Source: Collimonas sp. OK607
GTDB lineage: Bacteria > Pseudomonadota > Gammaproteobacteria > Burkholderiales > Burkholderiaceae_D
Assembly (NCBI RefSeq): GCF_900111995.1
Contig: NZ_FOKF01000013.1
Span: 51,286 to 115,285, forward strand
Reading direction: 5' to 3'
DNA: 64,000 bases
Part shown: piece after piece, positions 14,789 through 22,457 of the stretch
Layout of the letters: each line of letters starts with the position of its first letter
How positions within the stretch are numbered: position 1 is the first letter of the stretch
Made by a program: the position numbers and the translations under genes
The notes under the pieces: generated by a model
Databases searched by the model: none
What the model was told of the DNA's origin: nothing
The model's input: the letters and a program-made list of their open reading frames with translations, nothing else

Positions 14789-15992
14789 TCTCTTTCACCA
14801 GATGCCATTTGGCTAGCAGGCGATCACATAGCGCCCGGTCTTTTTCACGTTTGGTCTTGATGTTGCATTTATTTGCATCGCGCAGAACGATCGAAATCGT
14901 TCTTGCCCGTTCCTTACCGATTTTCTTTAACTTGATGGTCAGTTTGGCGTAGGTCAGTTGATGCTGCTGAAATTCGAATGTCGGGCCGATGATCGACTTG
15001 GCTGCGGTGTAGATATCATCGTGGTCCTTCGCCCATATTTTGACGAGCAGCGTGCGGTCCACCTCGGTATAACCAAGTTCGGTCACTTTGACGGACGAAA
15101 CCGCCTCGCCTGCCACGTCAAAATTGCGTGGTGCGGCAAGACTCTGGTAGTCGTATTGTTTGATCGGGATTTTTTCGCCGGAAATCGGCGACTGCAACAG
15201 GGCGTCTGCAGCAATGCGCGCCAGCGCTTCGCGGCCGTCCGAATCCTTGGACAGCACCTCAAGGTGGCCGTTGGCGGGTTCATAGGTGATGTGGGATGAC
15301 AGTGCACGGATCACTTCTTGCGACACGAGTTCGCTGGCCTGTACGCAGTCGATGATTTCCGGCGGGCGGTTGTGGTGAACACTGATTTGGTAAAGTGCAA
15401 CGTCATCGCCGGTGTTGGTGTCCGGGCGCAGTCGTTTGAAAATCTGGATGGCTACGGCATCCTTCGCACAACCAAGCTGCTGCGCGACGTTGTCATGAAA
15501 TGCATCCCTGGCTGCGGCATCGGTCACGACGGCGAGATTTTCCGGGGCAATAAATCCGGAATAGCACGAGATGCTTTGCCGGAATACATCGGCCTGCCTT
15601 GCATCCAGCGCTTCCTTGAACAGTTCTGGCTGGTTGGCGTAGAGCCACATTGCCCGCTCATACTGGTTGCGTATGGCACCGAAAGCATCGTCGAAAACGT
15701 CGGCGCTGAACCCATCGATAACATCCTGACCAGGGCCATCAGAAAGGAGGACGATTTTCTCTGCCACTTCCTCGATTTGCTGCCGATGTGCGACGTCAAG
15801 ACCTGCCAAGATTTCTTCGATGGTAACGAGTTGTTCTTTTTTAGGCCTCTTGACGTCCAGCACCGGCATCGAGAGCGTGAATTCCGCCTCCATGAAAGCG
15901 CAAAATACAGCTGGCGGCAGGTGCCCGAGGAGCTTTGTCAGATTTTCTGAATCGTTGAGCCCGTTTTTGACCTGTGCTTTATTTTTCACCAT
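14745..15992 (-). CDS. Unknown cargo protein A (415 aa)
   Basis: A soluble 415-residue protein without recognised family. The N-terminal third is helical and acidic (LLGHLPPAVFCAFMEAEF, LDVAHRQQIEEVAEKIVLL), the middle region contains DVALYQISVHHNRPPEI and the C-terminal region is lysine/arginine-rich (KLTIKLKKIGKERARTI, IKTKREKDRALCDRLLAK), consistent with nucleic-acid contact. AAGG precedes ATG 15992. A strong promoter (TTGACA/TAAAAT) overlapped by a palindrome lies 30-57 bp upstream, so expression is probably kept low by a repressor. Together with the overlapping downstream gene it forms an isolated transcription unit inside the prophage; a defence, exclusion or toxin-like role is possible but unproven. 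Confidence 0.65.
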   Translation of the reverse strand: MVKNKAQVKNGLNDSENLTKLLGHLPPAVFCAFMEAEFTLSMPVLDVKRPKKEQLVTIEEILAGLDVAHRQQIEEVAEKIVLLSDGPGQDVIDGFSADVFDDAFGAIRNQYERAMWLYANQPELFKEALDARQADVFRQSISCYSGFIAPENLAVVTDAAARDAFHDNVAQQLGCAKDAVAIQIFKRLRPDTNTGDDVALYQISVHHNRPPEIIDCVQASELVSQEVIRALSSHITYEPANGHLEVLSKDSDGREALARIAADALLQSPISGEKIPIKQYDYQSLAAPRNFDVAGEAVSSVKVTELGYTEVDRTLLVKIWAKDHDDIYTAAKSIIGPTFEFQQHQLTYAKLTIKLKKIGKERARTISIVLRDANKCNIKTKREKDRALCDRLLAKWHLVKEIGDVLAEPVDAIAA

Positions 15993-16021
15993 GGCGCCTT
16001 CTTTCAGGTTTGCTTACCAGC

Positions 16022-16049
16022 ATTTTACTGTGTGTAAAAACAGTGTCAA
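16022..16049 (-). promoter_or_regulatory. Repressible promoter of the two-gene cassette
   Basis: On the minus strand TTGACA (16049-16044), a 16-bp spacer and TAAAAT (16027-16022) form a near-consensus promoter. The perfect palindrome TTTTAC-N5-GTAAAA (16023-16039) covers the spacer and -10 box, an ideal operator position. Predicted start is about 23 nt before ATG 15992. Confidence 0.7.
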
Positions 16050-16248
16050 GCACGCAACATCTCGAATATTCCGGATTTGCCTGTAATTAACAAGCTTTGA
16101 ACCGAAACACGGTTTGTGGAAATTACGGGGGATTTTGGTACCTGTCATCAGCAGCCTGTTTCCGCCAGAAACTCCCTCATGGTCACGGTGCTGGCCTGAC
16201 CTGACAATGTCGCTTCCAAGCAAGTTTGATATTCAGGAGCGATAACTG

Positions 16249-16464
16249 ATGTGCCAAATCAACCACCTTCCGCCCGACCGCATGACGCCCGAGCAGCGTC
16301 GTAATGAAATCGCCGGCCTCTTGGCAGCGGGTCTTGCGCGCTTACGTGACGGAAAGTTTGCACAGTTCGCAGAAACATCCGAACAGAGAGCAGTTTCACT
16401 TGGTTTTTCTGCCCACCAGAGCGTTCATAGAGACCCCGCCAACATGAAAATCAAGGAGTCGTGA
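16249..16464 (+). CDS. Small protein of the DUF2924-recombinase module (71 aa)
   Basis: Begins at ATG 16249 with AGGAG ten bases upstream. The segment MTPEQRRNEIAGLLAAGLARLRD at about 12-34 is the conserved core of the small protein that routinely precedes DUF2924 and a serine recombinase in proteobacterial mobile DNA. Its TGA overlaps the next start (TGATG). Function is unknown. Confidence 0.7.
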   Translation: MCQINHLPPDRMTPEQRRNEIAGLLAAGLARLRDGKFAQFAETSEQRAVSLGFSAHQSVHRDPANMKIKES

Positions 16465-16979
16465 TGTACGCAGCAATCCACATTTCACCCACGCCGGCAT
16501 CGGTGACAGCGCAGATAGCGCAACTGCCAGAATTGGCCATGCCCGAGATAAAAAAGCTCTGGCGGCGCCTGTATGGAGACGAAACGCCAAACCACAACCG
16601 GCAATTCCTTGAGCGCCGTATTGCCTTCAAGCTCCAGGAGCTTGAGTTCAAAAAGGAAAACAGGGCACTCCTCGAGCGGAACAAGCGACGGATTGATGCG
16701 TTGATCAGCCACGGCAAGATGCAAAAACGCGAACGCGAATATCAGCCGGTGCCGGGTACGGTACTGAGGCGCGAATATCAGGGCATCGAATATCAGGTCG
16801 TCGCCACGGCGGATGGCCAGTATGAATTCCAGGGACGGGTATTCCCCAGCCTCTCGATGGTCGCCCGCGAAATAACCGGTACCCGCTGGTCGGGGCCATT
16901 GTTTTTTGGTCTGCGGGAGAGGGCGGTGCCGAAATCAAAAATTAAAGCCAAAGCAAAACCCAATAGAGGAGATCGGTAA
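16464..16979 (+). CDS. DUF2924 protein
   Basis: The 171-residue product starts at ATG 16464 with AAGGAG six bases upstream. It shows the DUF2924 sequence plan: MPEIKKLWRRLYGDETPNHNR near 27-47 with RIAFKLQELEF, then PGTVLRREYQGIEYQVV and FPSLSMVAREITGTRWSGP, in which the last part resembles DUF2924's RAMA-like DNA-associated fold. DUF2924 genes are always found directly ahead of a recombinase, as here (TAATG overlap). The basic tail (KSKIKAKAKPNRGDR) suggests DNA binding. It may assist synapsis, but this is not established. Confidence 0.85.
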   Translation: MYAAIHISPTPASVTAQIAQLPELAMPEIKKLWRRLYGDETPNHNRQFLERRIAFKLQELEFKKENRALLERNKRRIDALISHGKMQKREREYQPVPGTVLRREYQGIEYQVVATADGQYEFQGRVFPSLSMVAREITGTRWSGPLFFGLRERAVPKSKIKAKAKPNRGDR

Positions 16980-18331
16980 TGAGTGAAATTCTCAAGCGCC
17001 GGCAACGTTGTGCCGTCTACACCCGCAAATCCAGCGAGGAGGGCCTCGACCAGGAATACAACTCGATTGATGCCCAGCGCGATGCTGGCCATGCCTACGT
17101 CGCCAGTCAGCGTGCAGAAGGATGGATTGCCGTCGCGGACGATTACGACGACCCAGCTTTTTCGGGCGGCAACATGGAGCGGCCGGGACTGAAGCGCCTG
17201 ATGGTCGACATCGAAGATGGAAAAATTGACATCGTGGTGGTCTACAAAATTGACCGGCTGACGCGCAGTCTGGCGGATTTTTCCAAGATGGTCGAAGTGT
17301 TTGAGCGCCTGGGCGTATCGTTTGTATCGGTCACGCAGCAATTCAACACCACGACCTCGATGGGGCGGTTGATGCTCAACGTACTGTTATCGTTTGCCCA
17401 GTTTGAGCGCGAGGTCACCGGCGAGCGTATTCGTGACAAGATCGCTGCCAGTAAACGTAAGGGCATGTGGATGGGGGGTGTGCCACCCTTGGGCTATGAC
17501 GTCGACAACCGGCGACTAGTTGCCAACGAAAAGGAAGTCAGGACCATTCGCCACATCTTCAAACGGTTTGTCGAGCTTGGTTCCTCGACCACGCTGGTCA
17601 AGGAACTGCGACTCGATGGCGTGACATCCAAAGCGTGGACAACGCAGGATGGCCGGGCTCGCGAGGGCAAACCGATCGACAAGAGTCTGATCTACAAACT
17701 GCTCAATAACCGCACCTACCTTGGTGAGTTACGCCATAAGGAACAGTGGTACAAGGCAGAACACCCCCCCATCATCGACCAGCCGTTGTGGGATGACGTC
17801 CATGCGATCCTGGCCACCAATGGTCGCAAACGTGGCAATGCAACCCGAGCGACGATTCCATTTCTGCTCAAAGGGATTGTATTCGGCAATGACGGGCGAG
17901 CGCTATCACCATGGCACACGACCAAGAAAACTGGCCGTCGGTACCGGTATTACATCCCGCAGCGCGATGCCAAAGAATGCGCTGGCGCATCCGGGTTGCC
18001 ACGTCTGCCAGCGGCTGAGCTCGAGTCGGCGGTCCTTGACCAGTTGCGCGCCATTCTGCGGGCACCCAATTTGCTGGATGGTGTAGTGGCCAAGGCTATT
18101 GCGCTTGACCCGACCTTGGATGAGGCAAAGGTTACGGTTGCGATGACGCGGATGGACGCTATTTGGGATCAGTTGTTTCCTTCTGAGCAAATCCGTATCG
18201 TCAAACTCCTGATCGAGAAAGTGATCGTTTCGCAGAGCGACATTGAACTGCGCTTGCGTGCCAACGGCATCGAGCGGTTGATTCTGGAGTTGCGGCCGGA
18301 ATCTGCCGGTGCGCTTGAGGTGGTAGCATGA
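16979..18331 (+). CDS. Serine recombinase (resolvase/large type, DUF2924-associated)
   Basis: 450 residues. The resolvase catalytic domain occupies about 8-160 with CAVYTRKSSEEGLDQEYNS (nucleophile S18 region), VVYKIDRLTRSLADF and FAQFEREVTGERIRDKIAA; the Recombinase domain follows from about 170 (PLGYDVDNRRLVANEKEV, RTYLGELRHK). The zinc ribbon region (GIVFGNDGRALSPWHT, RRYRYYIPQRD) lacks the usual cysteines, as is common in this subfamily. It is shorter than phiC31-type integrases and lacks their long coiled-coil extension. It is the only site-specific recombinase in the window, so it is the best candidate for mobilising the island, although a tyrosine integrase at the far end is not excluded. 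Confidence 0.9.
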   Translation: MSEILKRRQRCAVYTRKSSEEGLDQEYNSIDAQRDAGHAYVASQRAEGWIAVADDYDDPAFSGGNMERPGLKRLMVDIEDGKIDIVVVYKIDRLTRSLADFSKMVEVFERLGVSFVSVTQQFNTTTSMGRLMLNVLLSFAQFEREVTGERIRDKIAASKRKGMWMGGVPPLGYDVDNRRLVANEKEVRTIRHIFKRFVELGSSTTLVKELRLDGVTSKAWTTQDGRAREGKPIDKSLIYKLLNNRTYLGELRHKEQWYKAEHPPIIDQPLWDDVHAILATNGRKRGNATRATIPFLLKGIVFGNDGRALSPWHTTKKTGRRYRYYIPQRDAKECAGASGLPRLPAAELESAVLDQLRAILRAPNLLDGVVAKAIALDPTLDEAKVTVAMTRMDAIWDQLFPSEQIRIVKLLIEKVIVSQSDIELRLRANGIERLILELRPESAGALEVVA

Positions 18332-18756
18332 ACGAAGTTCGCATCAAAACGACCGGCCCCACCGACGTCATTCCATCGAGTGATGGTCGCTTGACGCTGT
18401 CCATTCCGATCCAGATCAAGCGACGCAGCGGGCGTAATCTGGTGACGCTGCCAAATGGGGAGATTGCCAAGCCCAGGCCTTGGGACTTGGCCCCGACGCC
18501 GCTGCAACTGGCACTGGCCAGAGGCCACCGTTGGCTGGCAATGTTGGAATCCGGCGAAGCCAAGTCATTGAAGGAGATCGCCGAGGGCGAGAAGATCGAC
18601 AGCAGCTACGTGAGCCGGATGGTCAACCTGACTACGCTGGCACCTGACATCGTCGCGGCCATCCTCGATGGCGAGTTGCCGAACCATGTCACGCTGTTCG
18701 ATTTGGCGGTCGATCCGTCGGCGCTGTGGGATGAACAGCGAGCACGAATTGCGTAG
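18328..18756 (+). CDS. Recombinase-associated HTH protein (142 aa)
   Basis: Overlaps the recombinase stop by 4 nt (ATGA). The C-terminal half contains KSLKEIAEGEKIDSSYVSRMV at about 75-95, a good helix-turn-helix, and LAPDIVAAILDGELPNHVTL, like the ParB/RHH-linked HTH proteins that regularly follow DUF2924-linked recombinases. The N-terminal IPIQIKRRSGRNLVTLP is conserved in that group. It probably binds recombinase sites or autoregulates the module. Confidence 0.75.
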   Translation: MNEVRIKTTGPTDVIPSSDGRLTLSIPIQIKRRSGRNLVTLPNGEIAKPRPWDLAPTPLQLALARGHRWLAMLESGEAKSLKEIAEGEKIDSSYVSRMVNLTTLAPDIVAAILDGELPNHVTLFDLAVDPSALWDEQRARIA

Positions 18757-18928
18757 ACCAGTCGTGGGAACCGGGATAAAATGCCGCCAGGTGCCCACCT
18801 TACTTGCACACGAGTAAAAAAAGGCGTTGTTTACCTGTTATTGAAAACCTCTCTTTGAGCCTCGTCGTCGGGGACTTAAACGTGTGCGCCTGACCCGAAA
18901 TCGGCGTGGCATTTAGGAAAGGTTTGTC

Positions 18929-20065
18929 ATGACAATCAAAGAATTCGCATACTCCGCGCAGTTGCACCTTCAGTCCAGCACGGGCCACTCGGTCAAACGA
19001 GCCCACATCTACGAGCTGCTGGCAGCGTCCTTTGGGTTCAACTCCTACGCGGCACTCAGCGTAGATGCCGTTTTCACGCGGCGACGATCAGACAAGAAAC
19101 GCGCGTCTCTGGACAACTCAGTCATTAGGCAGCGATGCGCCGACCTTGGTTATCAGCCTCACACAGCAGATCTGGCTTCATCGGCATTGCTAGCGTTCTT
19201 GGTAGAGCGTCAAATCGTTGCCGTGAGGATTTCCGAACTGGTGGACGAACTGCGCAGCGAATCACACTACCAGGACGATTACCTCGAAGAGTTTGAGGAT
19301 GAACAGACCGATGGTGACCAGACGGATATGATCGTTCGCGGCTGGGAAGGCTCAGGCGATGATGGGCTCGCGCTGATCACGCTGGAAGGACTGGAACTCG
19401 CAGCCAGCAAAGGAAATGCTCTCGCTCATTACGCACTGGCGCTGATCCACGCCCCCGACGATGAAGACGACGAACCGGACGCTGGCAACCCCTACTGGTA
19501 CTCACAGGGGCAACAAGGTCGCGTGCTGACCGGGGTGGAAAAGGAATGGGCCGAAGCTTACGAGGCTCATCTCACTAAAGCCGAAAAGTACTTACGTCAT
19601 CTCCGAGAGGCTGGTCGACTGGGCAATCAGCAAGCACTTCTCGACTTGGCGGACCGGTTTGACGACCCGTCCTTCTTCGAGCAGTCGCGTCGCGATGTTG
19701 GCGCAGATCCAGCGGCAGTTGCCGCTATCGCAGAGCGCATGGGGCGTGCTGCTGATGCCAAGCATTGGCTGACCGTTGCTGCCGAGAGCGGGAACACGGA
19801 TGCCATGCTTCAGCTCATTGAGGAACACGATCAAGATGATCTGCTCCGATGCTGGACGTGGGTGTATCTTTCTCAGCTGGTGGGAACGGATCTGAGCAAG
19901 GACGCGCACTACGCGATCAACGAGGACGGTTCGGACTACGACGATGATGTCGGCGGGGCTGTCTATGCTGCTGGTCGCGACGGCGTAGATCTCGCCCCCC
20001 TCAATGACGAACTAGACGCAGTAGCTCGAAGCGCAGCGAAGCAGTTTTTCCGTCGTATTGGGTGA
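18929..20065 (+). CDS. Sel1-like repeat protein with N-terminal 'SYAAL' domain
   Basis: 378 residues, AGGAAAGG before ATG. Residues 1-45 (YSAQLHLQSSTGHSVKRAH, ELLAASFGFNSYAAL) match the short helical domain that starts several accessory-region proteins. After an acidic linker (EEFEDEQTDGDQTD) come Sel1-type helical repeats: LAASKGNALAHYALALIH, LREAGRLGNQQALLDLAD, WLTVAAESGNTDAMLQLIEE. Sel1 repeats mediate protein-protein contacts. There is no signal peptide, so it is cytosolic. It is a lone gene between the recombinase module and the ssrA-proximal cargo; codon use looks like the rest of the island. Function unknown. Confidence 0.7.
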   Translation: MTIKEFAYSAQLHLQSSTGHSVKRAHIYELLAASFGFNSYAALSVDAVFTRRRSDKKRASLDNSVIRQRCADLGYQPHTADLASSALLAFLVERQIVAVRISELVDELRSESHYQDDYLEEFEDEQTDGDQTDMIVRGWEGSGDDGLALITLEGLELAASKGNALAHYALALIHAPDDEDDEPDAGNPYWYSQGQQGRVLTGVEKEWAEAYEAHLTKAEKYLRHLREAGRLGNQQALLDLADRFDDPSFFEQSRRDVGADPAAVAAIAERMGRAADAKHWLTVAAESGNTDAMLQLIEEHDQDDLLRCWTWVYLSQLVGTDLSKDAHYAINEDGSDYDDDVGGAVYAAGRDGVDLAPLNDELDAVARSAAKQFFRRIG

Positions 20066-20103
20066 TTGGCACGGGATCGGTGCACTGCGGTTGTTTCTTC
20101 GCA

Positions 20104-20162
20104 TACCAATGTTGAAAAATAACCGCCTAATTGATCGCGCGTAACCCATTGATCCGTAATGG
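20104..20162. repeat. Degenerate direct repeat, copy 1
   Basis: About 59 bp starting TACCAATG, resembling 22199-22257: shared blocks TACCAATG, AACCGC, CGCGCGTAAC and ATTGAT are in the same order. It overlaps the 3' end of the 20127-20867 gene (its last codons lie inside). Possibly an old attachment-site pair around the 2.1-kb cargo block. Confidence 0.45.
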
Positions 20163-20867
20163 CTGGCCCGAGTCAGGCGCACAATGGTTCTGAATGTATG
20201 CATTCATAGGTTCAGGAAGCAGCTCATCATTGATTCGCAGCACCGCCCTTAGCAAATACTCACGAATGGCGGAACGGGGCCTTTTGTCCCCCGCACAGAC
20301 AATTGAATCAAAAATATCGCCAAGAATTATCTCTAGTCGTTTGCACACGTCCGCGTCGGCATTTTCATCGTAGATAATGTCATCTATGACATTATGTTCC
20401 GTCATCCGGTTTTCATTTGAACATGGGCAGATGGATCGCCGCACCCCCTGATAAAACTGACCACCGCCCCAAACATAGCCGCTGCCTCTATAACTAATAT
20501 CGAGTCCGTATCTATTGCTTGTTGCGTAGCTGCTATGGTTCGGATTTGGGCAGTCACAATGCCTCGTAACCACGAGCAAGCCAAATTCTTTTGCGGCAGC
20601 TATGTACTTGTCGTATAACTTTTCCAGACGCGTCTTCGTGACGCTATTTGGAGTTGTGTTATCCCATAACAGGTTATAAGCAGAGTTCTCGACACCTGTG
20701 ACAATTCCGAGGATATCGCCACGCAGCGCTACATAGTACTCAAACAGACTCATGCATTCCGCTCCCAAAAGGCCCAACTTTGTTTTCGGGAGCAGGTTTG
20801 CTGCATAACTCCGGCGCCAGCTCCCAAACTTGGCATCGTGGATCGCGCTAAAAACAACTCGAAGCAT
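20127..20867 (-). CDS. Unknown island protein (246 aa), possibly the frameshifted continuation of a P-loop protein
   Basis: The frame encodes a cysteine-containing protein (VVTRHCDCPNPNHSSY near 100-115, SICPCSNENRMTEHNV near 145-160) with a helical N-terminal part (KTKLGLLGAECMSLFEYY). No family recognised. The ATG at 20867 has no convincing ribosome site, and a second frame immediately upstream (ATG 20929) begins with an excellent P-loop, MGVYFIGGSSASGKSTIAKQ, but runs only 59 codons and overlaps this gene by 118 nt. A single-base indel between about 20860 and 20780 would fuse them, making a roughly 265-residue nucleotide-binding protein. I favour a frameshifted gene, but two overlapping genes cannot be excluded. 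Confidence 0.5.
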   Translation of the reverse strand: MLRVVFSAIHDAKFGSWRRSYAANLLPKTKLGLLGAECMSLFEYYVALRGDILGIVTGVENSAYNLLWDNTTPNSVTKTRLEKLYDKYIAAAKEFGLLVVTRHCDCPNPNHSSYATSNRYGLDISYRGSGYVWGGGQFYQGVRRSICPCSNENRMTEHNVIDDIIYDENADADVCKRLEIILGDIFDSIVCAGDKRPRSAIREYLLRAVLRINDELLPEPMNAYIQNHCAPDSGQPLRINGLRAIN

Positions 20868-20929
20868 AGCTGTTTCGCAATTGTGGACTTGCCAGAGGCG
20901 CTCGATCCTCCAATAAAGTAGACTCCCAT
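20750..20929 (-). pseudogene. 59-codon P-loop N-terminus overlapping the 246-aa gene
   Basis: ATG 20929 opens a frame whose first 20 residues are a textbook Walker A (GGSSASGKST at 7-16) with hydrophobic strand before and helix after, as in small kinases. After about residue 25 the sequence loses protein character and stops at 20750. This suggests that the original reading continued in the frame of the 20127-20867 gene. Confidence 0.45.
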
Positions 20930-21075
20930 TTACAGTTTCCTTGAATACCTAAGTCTCAATCAAAGGAGCTTGTTGGCGATCGAACATTCCAATTTATTCT
21001 GACATTGACCAGTTCGCAGCACGGATAGCTTGCAGCATGAACCGTTGGCCACTGCATACTGTTCAGCATGAAATC

Positions 21076-21975
21076 TCAACCCTTGGAAAAAAAATCAGAG
21101 GCTGAAGTGGAGCCCCTCACGATTCCGTCTAGCCCACCAGAAATGTCGCGTGATTGCGCGTCAGTTCTGTCTTTGCTTAATAAACTATGCGATTTGTTCA
21201 CTATATCGACGGCCTGCTCTATGCTCGCCTTATCGACTTCCTTGCCAGCCAACATATTGTCCAACTCAATCATCAGTTGCGAATCCAGTGAAGCCAATAC
21301 GTTAAAATACGACGACGGCCCAAATTTATCGATAAATTCGGCGTGACCTGGCAGCACCGCCTTTATGAGTTTTGCGACCTTTTCGTCGTCAACCAAATTC
21401 TTGGCCCCCAGACCAAATTTAAGCACACTCCATCTGACAACCCCGTGCATTGTTATTGCGTGGATAGCGGAGTAAATCGCCCACACCATCGGCGTTAAAA
21501 ATGGGCGCGCTGCGTCAGCGCCGCTGAGGTCCAGTTTTTTCAAATCGAAGCCGGCACCAAACATCTCAAATGCCTCTCGTGCTTTTACGTCTCCCTCGGT
21601 AAGTTTTGCCGCCGCCTCAAATTTGACAATGCTCATAGATTCGGCAATCCCTCGTGCTGTTCCTAAAGATGTAACCGCGGACCATAGTTGATCTACGGCC
21701 TCAAGACGTCGCTTATCCAGCGCGGTTTGCCTACTTGTTAGCGCTGTAAGTGCGCCACTACGTAAAGCAGCAATGTCCGTTTCTTTCGCGCGAAGTTCAG
21801 CTTTGAGTTTTTCCTCTCCCTCGCGTACGTTGGCCTTTAGTCGTTCCAACTTGGTATCAAATTCGTGCTGGACGCTCTTCGTCAAACGCGTTGATATGAG
21901 GTTACGCCCCAACCATAGTGCTCCAGCAAATAAGCATGATGTCGTTACCGCAGGAAACCAATCAATTAGGTTCAT
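21076..21975 (-). CDS. Membrane-anchored coiled-coil protein of unknown function
   Basis: 299 residues from ATG 21975 (a TTG two codons earlier is possible). A single N-terminal membrane helix (DWFPAVTTSCLFAGALWLG at 5-23) is followed by a basic stretch and a long coiled coil (FDTKLERLKANVREGEEKLKAE and on to about 85). The remaining 200 residues are helical (LWSAVTSLGTARGIAES, FEMFGAGFDLKKLDLSG, IDKFGPSSYFNVLASLD). Topology predicts a cytoplasmic C-terminal domain tethered to the inner membrane. Proteins with this plan occur in genomic islands near defence genes; no activity can be named. It lies inside the repeat-bounded cargo block next to ssrA. Confidence 0.6.
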   Translation of the reverse strand: MNLIDWFPAVTTSCLFAGALWLGRNLISTRLTKSVQHEFDTKLERLKANVREGEEKLKAELRAKETDIAALRSGALTALTSRQTALDKRRLEAVDQLWSAVTSLGTARGIAESMSIVKFEAAAKLTEGDVKAREAFEMFGAGFDLKKLDLSGADAARPFLTPMVWAIYSAIHAITMHGVVRWSVLKFGLGAKNLVDDEKVAKLIKAVLPGHAEFIDKFGPSSYFNVLASLDSQLMIELDNMLAGKEVDKASIEQAVDIVNKSHSLLSKDRTDAQSRDISGGLDGIVRGSTSASDFFSKG

Positions 21976-22198
21976 ATTCAATGTTGTTTTTGACCGAGGC
22001 GGTCATTGTTTTAAAGAAAACGCGGCATCAGTAGCGAAGTCGTCACAGCGATTGTACTGCAGTCAATATTGGCGCTGTGTTTTGACGGCAACGCCCGTGG
22101 CGACTGTGAAGAAAGAAAAGCCGACCTTTTTACTACTGAATTCCAAGCTCCTCACGACTGACGACCCACTGCAGCAGGAGGTCGCGTATTCCTTTCCC

Positions 22199-22257
22199 TA
22201 CCAATGCTAAAATAAAACCGCTTGATTTGTCCGCGCGTAACATATTGATTTATATGG
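22199..22257. repeat. Degenerate direct repeat, copy 2
   Basis: Partner of 20104-20162 about 2.1 kb away; see that entry. It lies some 200 bp beyond the 3' end of ssrA. Confidence 0.45.
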
Positions 22258-22273
22258 GAATAATTTTCGGCCT

Positions 22274-22380
22274 TTGCGGACTTCGGCCCGTTGAATGAAA
22301 GAGAGTCGGAGAGAATAATGGCCTGGAGAGAGCAAAAATGGCCATTTTCGAGGGGTAGCAGTGAACCCCGAAGTCCGCAA
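22274..22380. other. Nested inverted repeats between the island and ssrA (intergenic 21976-22457)
   Basis: Perfect 13-bp arms TTGCGGACTTCGG (22274-22286) and CCGAAGTCCGCAA (22368-22380) enclose a perfect 14-bp palindrome AAAATGGCCATTTT (22335-22348). Immediately to the right GAACCCTCG is repeated twice (22381 and 22391). No gene is convincing between 21976 and the ssrA terminator. The structure could be a recombination site, an old terminator or part of an sRNA. Confidence 0.5.
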
Positions 22381-22417
22381 GAACCCTCGGGAACCCTCGC
22401 AGGTACGCGGGTTTAGG

Positions 22418-22453
22418 CAAAAAAATACCAACAGCATCCGCAGTTGGTATTTT
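22418..22453 (-). terminator. Terminator of ssrA
   Basis: On the minus strand AATACCAAC-loop-GTTGGTATT is followed by a run of seven T residues. It begins 5 nt after the tmRNA CCA end; T residues on the other strand make it bidirectional. Confidence 0.85.
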
Positions 22454-22457
22454 GTAA

